Shown piece by piece: positions 16,007 to 23,455 of a stretch of DNA of 49,107 bases; the stretch's first letter is position 1; each line of letters starts with the position of its first letter. Both the position numbers and the translations under genes were made by a program. Under the pieces are notes generated by a model. The model had not been told where the DNA came from. It did no database searches and saw only the letters and a list, made by a program, of their open reading frames with translations. Source of the stretch: Candidatus Avidesulfovibrio excrementigallinarum (GTDB lineage Bacteria; Desulfobacterota; Desulfovibrionia; Desulfovibrionales; Desulfovibrionaceae); NCBI GenBank assembly GCA_018715085.1, contig DVMI01000137.1:1-49107 (forward strand), given 5' to 3'.

Positions 16007-17218
16007 ATGCCTTCAGAAAAGTCAGTCCGCCCTTTGGGCGTTCCGGCGCTGTCGCCCTTGCGGGTGCGGCTGCTTAACGCGCTTGTGGCCCGGGCGCTGC
16101 CGGCAGAGGTTTTGCTGGATGCAGGGGCAGACGCGGCGTTGAGCGGCCGACTGGCGGTCAACAGCGCTGCGGCCGCCGCCCTGGAGAGCGCGCCGTTTGC
16201 TCCGGCGGCCACGCTGTTTGTGCAAAGCGGCGGCGCGTTGTGGAAACTGGAATGGTCGTCGCTTGAGGCGCTGGGACTGCGTCCGGAGCTGCGCCAGTGG
16301 CGGGAAAGCCAGGCGGCGGACGGGCAGGATTTTGCGCTGCTGCCCGAAGGACTGCGGCTGGCCGTGCTGGAGCGGCTGCTTGCGCCGTCGCTTGCGGCGC
16401 TGGGGAATTTTTTGGGCTGCGAGACGCGTTGCGCCGCATGCCCCGTTGAACCCGCCTGGAGCGAGCCTGTGCCGCTGGCGCTGACGCTGCCGGGCGGCGG
16501 CGCGACGGTGTTTTTGCGGCTGTACTGGTCAGACGAAGGGGCGGCGCGCTTTATCCTTGAGCGCCTGGAAACCCTGCCTTTGCGCGCGCGGCCTGCGTCT
16601 GCCGGCAACTGCGCCGTGCCCTGCCGGCTTGAGGTGGGGGGCATGCGCCTGACGCCGGAGGAACTTGCAGGGCTTGCCTGCGGCGACGTCCTTCTGCCCG
16701 AACGCTGGACGCCGGAAACCCCGCTGCTGTGTCCGCAGGGCGGTGCGGCGCTGGTCTGCCGCCTGTCTTCAGGAGAACTGACTGTCGTGGGGCCGGATGC
16801 TGCCGCGTCCGACGCCCCCGGTGTAACTTCCAAGTCTGTCGAGGTCAGCATGAGCGAACCTGTAGCCGAACACGGCGAAGAAGCTGCCGCTGGCGGCCAG
16901 CCGCTTTTGGATGAAGCCGCCGTCGGCGCCATGGAACTGCCTGTCACTTTTGAACTGGCCAGCCTGCAACTGCGGGTGGACGAACTGGCCGCGCTGCAAC
17001 CCGGCTATACGCTGGCCCTGGGCGGAGACGTGGCCTCGGTTCCCATAGGCATCCGCGTGGGCGGGCGCATGCTGGCGCATGGTCGTCTGGTGGACGTGGG
17101 CGGCATGCCCGGCGTGCAGATTGTCGCGCTCGAACCCGCCGGCGCCCCCGAAAACGCCGGCACGGCGGAAGACGCCGTCCTTCAGGAAGGAAACACCGAT
17201 GGAACTGGCCGGGATTAA
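16007..17218 (+). CDS. sctQ: T3SS C-ring / sorting-platform protein SctQ
   Basis: The product is 403 residues. The C-terminal about 75 residues (from VTFELASLQLRVDELAALQ) are a SPOA/FliN-type domain. An internal SPOA-like part is near 215-265. ATG 16007 is chosen because GGAAGAGG lies just upstream and the proline-rich start resembles relatives; longer in-frame extensions run through the sctP-sctQ gap. An internal ATG at 16850 (Met282), preceded by GAGGTC, could produce a separate 122-residue C-terminal form, as in Yersinia YscQ. The end overlaps sctR by 20 bases. Confidence 0.93.
   Translation: MPSEKSVRPLGVPALSPLRVRLLNALVARALPAEVLLDAGADAALSGRLAVNSAAAAALESAPFAPAATLFVQSGGALWKLEWSSLEALGLRPELRQWRESQAADGQDFALLPEGLRLAVLERLLAPSLAALGNFLGCETRCAACPVEPAWSEPVPLALTLPGGGATVFLRLYWSDEGAARFILERLETLPLRARPASAGNCAVPCRLEVGGMRLTPEELAGLACGDVLLPERWTPETPLLCPQGGAALVCRLSSGELTVVGPDAAASDAPGVTSKSVEVSMSEPVAEHGEEAAAGGQPLLDEAAVGAMELPVTFELASLQLRVDELAALQPGYTLALGGDVASVPIGIRVGGRMLAHGRLVDVGGMPGVQIVALEPAGAPENAGTAEDAVLQEGNTDGTGRD
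16850..17218 (+). CDS. probable internally initiated SctQ C-terminal fragment
   Basis: ATG 16850 is in frame with sctQ and follows GAGGT with six bases of spacing. The product would be 122 residues containing the complete C-terminal SPOA domain. Internal initiation giving SctQ-C is established for YscQ, SsaQ and Spa33; for this gene it is inferred from the start context. Confidence 0.55.
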   Translation: MSEPVAEHGEEAAAGGQPLLDEAAVGAMELPVTFELASLQLRVDELAALQPGYTLALGGDVASVPIGIRVGGRMLAHGRLVDVGGMPGVQIVALEPAGAPENAGTAEDAVLQEGNTDGTGRD

Positions 17219-17855
17219 TCCCCTGTACCTCATTGGCGGTCTGGCCCTGCTGGGGCTTGCGCCGTTCATGCTCATGCTGGTCACGTCCTACGTCAAGATC
17301 GTGGTCGTCACAAGCCTGGTGCGCAACGCCCTGGGCGTGCAGCAGGTTCCGCCGGCCATGGTGATGAACGGCCTGGCCATCATCCTGACCGTGTTCATCA
17401 TGGCCCCCGTGGCCATGGACACGCGGGATCTGCTGACTCAGCAGCGTTTCAGCGCCAACCCCACGCCAGGGGAACTGCTGGACGTGGTACAGGCCGTCTC
17501 GCCCCCGCTGCGCAGCTTTCTGGAACGGAACACCAGTCCCATGGTGATGCAGGAACTCATGGGCACGGCCCAGCATATCTGGCCCGAACACCAGCGCCAC
17601 TACATCACCAAGGACAACCTGTTCATCCTCATTCCGGCCTTCACCATCACCGAACTGACCAAGGCGTTCCAGATAGGCTTTCTGCTCTATTTGCCTTTCG
17701 TGGCCATAGACCTTATCATTTCCAATATCCTGCTGGCCATGGGGATGATGATGGTTTCGCCCATGACCATTTCCCTGCCGTTCAAGCTGCTGCTGTTCGT
17801 CACGCTGGACGGCTGGCTGAAGGTCAGTCAGGGATTGTTGCTCAGCTATCAGTAA
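17199..17855 (+). CDS. sctR: T3SS export-gate membrane protein SctR
   Basis: The product is 218 residues with four hydrophobic segments, a highly conserved N-terminal LVTSYVKIVVVTSLVRNA stretch and the usual PAMVMNGLAI segment of the YscR/FliP family. SctR forms the core of the export gate with SctS and SctT. ATG 17199 follows AAGGAA. The next gene is not sctS, as it almost always is in T3SS operons; this is the end of the apparatus genes here. Confidence 0.97.
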   Translation: MELAGINPLYLIGGLALLGLAPFMLMLVTSYVKIVVVTSLVRNALGVQQVPPAMVMNGLAIILTVFIMAPVAMDTRDLLTQQRFSANPTPGELLDVVQAVSPPLRSFLERNTSPMVMQELMGTAQHIWPEHQRHYITKDNLFILIPAFTITELTKAFQIGFLLYLPFVAIDLIISNILLAMGMMMVSPMTISLPFKLLLFVTLDGWLKVSQGLLLSYQ

Positions 17856-17872
17856 TCCTGATTGGAGGTTCT

Positions 17873-18211
17873 ATGGAAGTCAAAGTAACGGAGCAGGACG
17901 GCATTTCGATTCTGGAGCTTGTCGGGCGCATGGACGCCACGACGACGCCGGAATTTGAACGCGCGTCCCAGGCGCTCCTGGCGGAAGGCAAAAAACGGCT
18001 GCTCGTCGATATGGCGCAGCTTGAATATATCAGTTCCGCCGGCCTGCGCGGGGTGCTGGGCCTTGTCAAGGCGCTCAAAGCCTCAGCCGGCCGGCTGGCG
18101 TTCTGTTCGTTGCAGCCCATGGCGGCAGAAGTCTTCCGCATTTCCGGCTTCAACGCCATGCTGAAGGTGTGTGACAGCCGTCAGGACGCCATCAAGGCGC
18201 TTCAGGAGTAG
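17873..18211 (+). CDS. STAS-domain anti-sigma factor antagonist (RsbV/SpoIIAA-like)
   Basis: The product is 112 residues, a single STAS domain. The sequence EYISSAGLRGVLG contains the expected phosphoacceptor Ser55 in the position of the SpoIIAA/RsbV serine. GGAGG precedes ATG 17873, 17 bases after sctR. Such proteins bind and inhibit an RsbW-type kinase unless phosphorylated by it; a kinase candidate is the next gene. In Bordetella, Btr partner-switching proteins of these families control type III secretion, so a similar role here is plausible. Confidence 0.88.
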   Translation: MEVKVTEQDGISILELVGRMDATTTPEFERASQALLAEGKKRLLVDMAQLEYISSAGLRGVLGLVKALKASAGRLAFCSLQPMAAEVFRISGFNAMLKVCDSRQDAIKALQE

Positions 18212-18431
18212 CGCGGCAGCCTGTCAGCGCGCGCCGCGCCCGGCAGCCTCCCGCCCGGATACGGACGAAGCGCCGTACAAGACTTCCGGCGCGTGCAGGC
18301 AGTCTCCGCCCGCCCCGCAACAGCAGCAACGCAACGGCGCACCCGTGCCGCGCGCCGGACTGGCAACGTCGCCTCTGACACTCTGGTAACCCGGTTGAGG
18401 CCCGTCCGATCTCTGGTCAAGGAGGTTTTCT

Positions 18432-18890
18432 GTGTCCCGGATTCTGCTTCCCGCCACCCTCGACAGCTGCGCGCCAGCCATGGAATTCCTGCGCACGGCG
18501 CTTACGGATCAGCATGAGGACATCCTCGGTTTTGTGGAACTGGCGGTGGAAGAACTGCTGGTGAACGTGGTCAGGTACGCCTACGCTCAGCCCGCGCCAC
18601 AGGCCGGCAGCGAACACGCCGGCAAATGGGGACAGCTGGAAATCGGCTGCCGCAACGTGAGCATGGACAGCATGCCCTTTTTGTGCGTCTGGATCCGGGA
18701 CTGGGGCAAGCCGTTCGATCCCTTCCTCGAAGCGCCATGCCCGGATACGAACCTTGATGCCGACGAACGGCCCATCGGCGGACTTGGCGTGCACCTGGTC
18801 AAAAACGTGTCCGCACACCACTGCTACAGCGGCGACGACGGCACAAACACCATCGAACTGTACTTCAAGCTCCAGCCGGACGCGCAGTAG
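18432..18890 (+). CDS. RsbW-like serine kinase / anti-sigma factor
   Basis: The product is 152 residues with a GHKL ATP-binding fold: N box (ELAVEELLVNVVRYAY), G1 box (IRDWGKPFDP) and G2 box (GGLGVHLV). It starts at GTG 18432 after AAGGAGG. The likely target is the STAS protein upstream. No cognate sigma factor or PP2C phosphatase is in the window, so the output is unknown. The lytic transglycosylase gene starts eight bases downstream. Confidence 0.88.
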   Translation: MSRILLPATLDSCAPAMEFLRTALTDQHEDILGFVELAVEELLVNVVRYAYAQPAPQAGSEHAGKWGQLEIGCRNVSMDSMPFLCVWIRDWGKPFDPFLEAPCPDTNLDADERPIGGLGVHLVKNVSAHHCYSGDDGTNTIELYFKLQPDAQ

Positions 18891-18898
18891 GCCGCGCC

Positions 18899-19846
18899 AT
18901 GCTCGCCTGGCTCTGCCGGCTGGCGTTTGCATGCCTGCTCACCGGCTGCCTGTTGGCGGCAGGATGCGCCGGCAAACAAAAAACACCCGATCCCGCCCTC
19001 GTACAGGCCATGCGGGAACTGGCCGCGGGCGTGGACGTCTCTGCCGTTCCGGGCACAGGGATTCTGTCTCACGACAGCCAGGAACTGCGCATCGCGCCAA
19101 GGGTGCACCGGGTCGCCTCTGTCCGGCACGGCGGCCTTGCCGGGGTCCACGACCTTTCCGGCCTTGCCGGCGCACGCCGTCACGCCACCGTTGCCGATAC
19201 CGCAACCTCTTCCGTCACCAGCACCGGCACGCCCAATACCGCAGAGGCCCCCGGCGTTCCCAACACGCCCGGCAGCCCCGCCAGCCTGGCTGCTTCTTCC
19301 CCGGCACACGGCTCAGCCCTGCCGCTTCCCGCCCGCCCGGGCGCAACAGGCAGCCTGTCCATCCCTGTTGCCGTGCCGCCCGCAATCCCGGCACACGTTC
19401 CGTCCCCCCTCCCTATGCGCCCCGTCCCCGAACTGTGGCGGAGCCTTGCCCTTGAGGCCCAGGCCATTTTCGGTCTGGATGCCACACTGGTACTGGCCGT
19501 CATCCAGGCCGAGTCTTCCTTCAACGCAACCGCCGTGTCCTCCGCCGGGGCAGAAGGCGCCATGCAGATCATGCCCCGCACACAGGAAGAGCTGGGGCTC
19601 ATCGATCCCTTCGATCCCCGCGCCAACGTCTATGCCGGTGCGCAGTACCTGATGGAACAGCTGCAACGCTTCGGCTCGGTCGAACTGGCCCTGGCCGCCT
19701 ACAACGCCGGCCCGGCCAGCGTGGAGCGCTACGGCGGCATTCCCCCGTTCCCCGAAACCCGGGAATACGTGCGCCGCGTGCTGGCCTACTGGGAAGCCGG
19801 TCGGCGGGAAGCCGCACAGACCGGCTCCCTCAATACGCCGCGCTGA
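18899..19846 (+). CDS. lipoprotein lytic transglycosylase, SLT family
   Basis: The product is 315 residues: lipoprotein signal (LAAGC, Cys23, Ala at +2 suggesting the outer membrane), a Pro/Ala/Thr-rich linker (60-175), then an SLT domain with QAESSFN (catalytic Glu), a GAMQIMP motif and AYNAGP. It cleaves peptidoglycan glycan strands. Its place at the end of the T3SS block suggests it opens the wall for the injectisome, like IagB or EtgA, although those are periplasmic rather than lipoproteins. A housekeeping MltC/MltE-like role is possible. Confidence 0.88.
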   Translation: MLAWLCRLAFACLLTGCLLAAGCAGKQKTPDPALVQAMRELAAGVDVSAVPGTGILSHDSQELRIAPRVHRVASVRHGGLAGVHDLSGLAGARRHATVADTATSSVTSTGTPNTAEAPGVPNTPGSPASLAASSPAHGSALPLPARPGATGSLSIPVAVPPAIPAHVPSPLPMRPVPELWRSLALEAQAIFGLDATLVLAVIQAESSFNATAVSSAGAEGAMQIMPRTQEELGLIDPFDPRANVYAGAQYLMEQLQRFGSVELALAAYNAGPASVERYGGIPPFPETREYVRRVLAYWEAGRREAAQTGSLNTPR

Positions 19847-19874
19847 CCACCTCGTAAAAAGACAGGAAAGGCAT

Positions 19875-19930
19875 CCGGGGCGCTGCCCCGTGCCCCGCCG
19901 GGGGAGCAATGCCCCCCCGGCCCCCCAACA
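19875..19930. repeat. GC-rich extragenic palindromes
   Basis: Two adjacent hairpins: GGGGCGCTGCCCC and CCGGGGGAGCAATGCCCCCCCGG-type arms (left arm CCGGGGG, right arm CCCCCGG). Elements of this style are common between genes in GC-rich bacteria. They lie 30 bases after the lytic transglycosylase stop and could act as its terminator. Confidence 0.6.
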
Positions 19931-20024
19931 TGGGGAACGTGCAGCGCGCGCCGCCGCCTTCCATGCCGTGTGGCGCGAGAGGACCTTTTTCATGAACAAG
20001 TTTTGGGAAGGGGAAAGGGGGTCC

Positions 20025-20071
20025 GGGGGAAGGGGGAGAACCCTTTTCCAAAAGGGTTTCTCCCTTCCCCC
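20025..20071. repeat. long extragenic palindrome (copy A)
   Basis: A 23-base left arm (GGGGGAAGGG...CCCTTTT, 20025-20047) and a 22-base right arm (AAAAGGG...CCTTCCCCC, 20050-20071) are nearly perfect complements around a 2-base loop. A related element ends the window at 49063-49107, so this is a dispersed family. Confidence 0.85.
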
Positions 20072-20175
20072 GGAGTCTTCCGGCGCAGTATGCATCTGCG
20101 GTGCCGGGTGTGCCGTTGGGGGAGGGGCAGCGGCAAGTTACTTTTGGCACGAAGCATGATTTAGGCTCTGAGAAC

Positions 20176-20205
20176 TTGACGGAACGGCAGGGGGGCTACT
20201 ATGAA
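20176..20205 (+). promoter_or_regulatory. possible promoter upstream of metNIQ
   Basis: TTGACG (20176-20181) and TATGAA (20200-20205) are spaced by 18 bases. The distance to metN is 263 bases. No SAM riboswitch is recognised between them. Confidence 0.35.
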
Positions 20206-20365
20206 TGTAGAGCGGGTTACTGTTTGCATTAGCTTGCTTCTGGCGGGAGCCAGGGGGGCGGTGTGCGTCCTTGGAGGCGTTTTGGGGCCGGCATGGTGCG
20301 CGGGTGGCGGCATTGTGGCCGCCGGGCCGGGCAAAAGTGCGGGCTGGTCTGGCATTGCGGGGTGA
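20201..20365 (+). CDS. doubtful 54-residue open reading frame
   Basis: ATG 20201 opens a 54-codon frame ending at TGA 20365, preceded by a G-rich stretch (CAGGGGGG). The product is hydrophobic and Gly/Ala/Val-rich with three cysteines. It could be a leader or small membrane peptide, or chance in GC-rich DNA. No family recognised. Confidence 0.15.
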   Translation: MNVERVTVCISLLLAGARGAVCVLGGVLGPAWCAGGGIVAAGPGKSAGWSGIAG

Positions 20366-20468
20366 TGCAGGCGTACCGGCGTCAGCGTTGCCGTTTTTGG
20401 GCGGCAGTGCGGTTTTGCCGGAATCCGCGCCGCGGTATGGCGGGAATCAGCAGAGGAGAGACACAGGG

Positions 20469-21470
20469 ATGGCGGAGCCCATAATCCAGATTGTGAATCT
20501 TGAAAAACGGTTCACCGGCAAAAATACGGATATTTTTGCCTTGCAAGGCATCAACCTGACGGTCAACAAGGGGGACATTTACGGCATTATCGGGCAGAGC
20601 GGCGCGGGAAAGAGCACGCTTGTCCGGTGCATCAACATGCTGGAGCGTCCCACAGGCGGGCAGGTGTTGTTCAACGGCAGGGACATGTGCCTGCTCAAAG
20701 GGGCTGAGCTGCGTCAGGCGCAGCGTTCCATGGGCATGATTTTTCAGCAGTTCAACCTGCTCATGCAGCGCACGGCGGAAGAGAACGTGTGTTTTCCTCT
20801 GGAGCTTGCCGGAGTGAAGCAGGCGGCCGCGCGGGAGCGGGCGCGCGAACTGCTGGAGCTGGTGGGGCTTTCGGAGCGCCGCAACGCTTATCCGTCGCAG
20901 TTGTCCGGCGGGCAGAAGCAGCGTGTGGCCATTGCCCGGGCGCTGGCCACCAATCCTGCCGTGCTGTTGTGCGACGAAGCCACGTCGGCGCTGGATCCGG
21001 CCACGACGGAATCGATTCTGGCGCTGATCAAGGATATCAATGAGCGGCTGGGCATCACGGCGGTGATCATCACGCATGAAATGAGCGTGATTGAAAAGAT
21101 TTGCAATCATGTGGCCATCATCAACCACGGCCGGATTGCAGAGACAGGGCCTGTCCGCGAGGTGTTTTTCCATCCCCGTACAGAAGCGGCACGGCTCCTG
21201 GTCATTCCTGAGGCGTTGCAGAACATGCCGCACGAAAGGCTGTACCGGCTGATTTTCAACGGCCGTTCTTCGTTTGAGCCGGTCATCAGCAATCTGGTTC
21301 TGGCCTGTGGCGCGCCGGTGAACATCATGTTTGCCGACACGCGCGACATTGGCGGCACGGCGTTCGGGCAGATGGTGCTGCAGCTTCCGGCCGATGCGGA
21401 AGCGCGCAGGCGGGTGATTGAGTATGCCAACGACAGAGGGCTGATGCTGGAGGAAATGCGGCATGTTTGA
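20469..21470 (+). CDS. metN: methionine ABC importer ATPase MetN
   Basis: The product is 333 residues: Walker A (GQSGAGKST, 42-50), Q-loop, signature LSGGQKQR, Walker B (AVLLCDEATS) and a C-terminal NIL domain (about 260-333) that binds methionine and gives trans-inhibition in MetN. GGAG (20454-20457) and the AUG at 20469 mark the start; longer in-frame extensions to 20271 lack a ribosome site. It overlaps metI by eight bases. Forms the D- and L-methionine uptake system with the next two genes. Confidence 0.97.
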   Translation: MAEPIIQIVNLEKRFTGKNTDIFALQGINLTVNKGDIYGIIGQSGAGKSTLVRCINMLERPTGGQVLFNGRDMCLLKGAELRQAQRSMGMIFQQFNLLMQRTAEENVCFPLELAGVKQAAARERARELLELVGLSERRNAYPSQLSGGQKQRVAIARALATNPAVLLCDEATSALDPATTESILALIKDINERLGITAVIITHEMSVIEKICNHVAIINHGRIAETGPVREVFFHPRTEAARLLVIPEALQNMPHERLYRLIFNGRSSFEPVISNLVLACGAPVNIMFADTRDIGGTAFGQMVLQLPADAEARRRVIEYANDRGLMLEEMRHV

Positions 21471-22125
21471 TCAGCAAACGGTGATGATGCTGCTGGAAGG
21501 CGTGGTGGACACCCTGTACATGACGCTTGTTTCCACGTTCTTTTCGTATGTGTTCGGCATGGTCATGGGCGTGGCGCTGGTGATCTGGCGCAAGGGCGGC
21601 ATCCGGCCCTGCCCGGTGCTGTACAGCGTGCTTGACGTGGTGGTGAACCTGACCCGGTCGTTCCCGTTTTTGATCCTCATGATTGCGGTCATTCCGTTCA
21701 CCCGTTTTCTTGTGGGCACAACCATCGGCAACAACGCCACCGTGGTGCCGCTGGTGCTGGCCGCAGCGCCGTTTGTGGCACGGCTGATCGAGTCGTCGCT
21801 GCTTGAGGTTGACGCCGGTGTGGTGGAGGCGGCGCAGTCCATGGGCGCCTCAACCTGGCAGATCATCTTCAAGGTTCTGCTGCCCGAGGCCACGCCTTCG
21901 CTCATCAACGGCAGCGCCATTGCCGCCACCACCATTCTCGGCTATTCGGCCATGTCGGGCGCGGTGGGCGGCGGCGGTCTTGGCAAGCTGGCCATCATGT
22001 ATGGCTACAACCGCTATCAGACTGACATCATGTTTGCCACAGTGGTGCTGCTCATTGTGATCGTGCAGATTTTCCAGAGCATCGGCAACTGGGCCACCAA
22101 GCGCAGCGACAAGCGGATCCGTTAG
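21463..22125 (+). CDS. metI: methionine ABC importer permease MetI
   Basis: The product is 220 residues with five predicted membrane helices and the EAA loop (EAAQSMGASTWQIIFKVLLP). E. coli MetI is 217 residues. It starts inside the end of metN, so the two are translationally coupled. Confidence 0.97.
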   Translation: MFDQQTVMMLLEGVVDTLYMTLVSTFFSYVFGMVMGVALVIWRKGGIRPCPVLYSVLDVVVNLTRSFPFLILMIAVIPFTRFLVGTTIGNNATVVPLVLAAAPFVARLIESSLLEVDAGVVEAAQSMGASTWQIIFKVLLPEATPSLINGSAIAATTILGYSAMSGAVGGGGLGKLAIMYGYNRYQTDIMFATVVLLIVIVQIFQSIGNWATKRSDKRIR

Positions 22126-22237
22126 GGCTGCGCGGCCGCGCTGGCGGGCCCGCATGGCGGCTGTAGACATAGCGTTTGCAAAGCGGTGGGGACGCGTTCC
22201 CCGCCGCCCAACTTCAACCCTGACAAAGGAACACACC

Positions 22238-23038
22238 ATGAAAAAAGCACCTGTTGCACTGCTTACCGCGTTGCTGGCGCTGGCCTTGACGGCCGGGTCC
22301 GCCATGGCTGCTAAAGTCATCAAGGTCGGGGCCTCTCCGACGCCGCATGCCGAAATTCTCAAAGTTGCGGCCGAAGAGCTCAAAGCCAAGGGCTATGAGC
22401 TGGAAATCGTCGAATATTCGGACTATGTGCAGCCCAACCTGGCCCTGGAAAGCAAGGATCTGGACGCCAACTATTTCCAGCACAAGCCGTATCTGGACGA
22501 CTTCAACAAGGAAAAGGGCACGTCGCTGGTGCCCATTGCCTTTGTGCACTATGAGCCCTTTGGCATTTATGCCGGCAAGACCAAGTCCATGAAGGATCTG
22601 AAGGACGGGGCCATTGTGGCGGTGCCCAACGACACCACCAACGAAGCCCGCGCGCTGCTGCTCATGCAGGATCAGGGCCTGATCAAGCTGAAGGACGGCG
22701 CCGGCCTGACCGCCACCCGTCGCGACATCGTTGACAACCCGAGAAAGTTCAAGATTGAAGAGCTGGAAGCGGCGCAGCTTGTGCGTTCCCTGCCCGACGT
22801 GGATATTGCCATCATCAACGGCAACTATGCGATTCTGGGCGGCCTGAAAGTGGCGGACGCGCTGGCGGTGGAAGCCGATGACTCCGTGGCTGCGGCCACA
22901 TACGCCAACGTCCTTGTGGTGCGCGCCGGCGATGAAAACCGTCCTGAGCTCAAGGCTCTGGCCGACGCGCTGCGTGGCGAAAAGGCGCATGCCTTCATGA
23001 AGGCCAAGTACGAAGGCGCCGTGTTGCCCGCCAAGTAG
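22238..23038 (+). CDS. metQ: methionine-binding protein MetQ
   Basis: The product is 266 residues of the NlpA/MetQ family (HAEILKVAAEELKAKGYEL, YFQHKPYL, VAVPNDTTNEARALLLMQ). ATG 22238 follows AAAGGAA. The signal peptide ends AMA-A and has no lipobox cysteine, so unlike E. coli MetQ it is probably a soluble periplasmic protein. It captures methionine for MetNI. Confidence 0.96.
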   Translation: MKKAPVALLTALLALALTAGSAMAAKVIKVGASPTPHAEILKVAAEELKAKGYELEIVEYSDYVQPNLALESKDLDANYFQHKPYLDDFNKEKGTSLVPIAFVHYEPFGIYAGKTKSMKDLKDGAIVAVPNDTTNEARALLLMQDQGLIKLKDGAGLTATRRDIVDNPRKFKIEELEAAQLVRSLPDVDIAIINGNYAILGGLKVADALAVEADDSVAAATYANVLVVRAGDENRPELKALADALRGEKAHAFMKAKYEGAVLPAK

Positions 23039-23066
23039 GCCGTCACGCCGGAAGGATCACTCACAG

Positions 23067-23097
23067 CGGGGCAGGACGCGCGCGTCCTGCCCCGTTT
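23067..23097 (+). terminator. metNIQ terminator
   Basis: A perfect 28-base palindrome (arms CGGGGCAGGACGCG, 23067-23080, and its complement, 23081-23094) begins 28 bases after the metQ stop and is followed by TTT. The stem is very strong; the T-run is short. Confidence 0.8.
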
Positions 23098-23455
23098 GCG
23101 TTTGCCGGTGGTGCTGTCTGTGCCTTGCGCGGCACAGGAAAGACCGTTGATTCTTGCGCGGCTGTCTTTAAGGCGCAACGGGCAAAAAAGCAGGGGAACG
23201 CGCCGGAACAAAAGGGAAGGCCCAATGCCTTGCGGGGGTTCACAATGACGGCTGCGTCAAGAGGGAAAGGTCGCCTTGCCGCTGGTAGGCGGCGCAAACC
23301 TGTGGCGGCGGTGGCGTGGGGCAGAATCCGGGCGGGGAGAATCTTTAAGGACCGGCAGGGCGGAACCGTCGCCGTCAAAGGGAATTAAGGCTGCAAAAGC
23401 CTGAGCTGCCAGGGCCGGCGCTCAAGCTTTTTTAGGCATGCCGTGAACCGATGTT
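23098..23455. other. gap between metQ terminator and integrase
   Basis: About 360 bases without a convincing gene. The only structure seen is the hairpin at 23395-23433. Confidence 0.5.
23395..23433. terminator. bidirectional terminator-like hairpin after the integrase gene
   Basis: AAAAGC (23395-23400) plus TGAGC (23402-23406) pair with GCTCA (23420-23424) plus GCTTTT (23426-23431), with one mismatch, followed by more T. It lies just past the end of the minus-strand integrase and could work in either direction. Confidence 0.55.

Larger units (their letters stand above)
19847..20468. other. 622-base gap with extragenic palindromes
   Basis: Holds palindromic elements at 19875-19930 and 20025-20071, a possible promoter at 20176-20205 and a doubtful 54-codon reading frame at 20201-20365. 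Nothing else is recognised. Confidence 0.5.

Noticed and set aside
20206..20468. SAM riboswitch in front of metNIQ
   Set aside because: None of the conserved S-box or SAM-II core sequences is visible in this leader.
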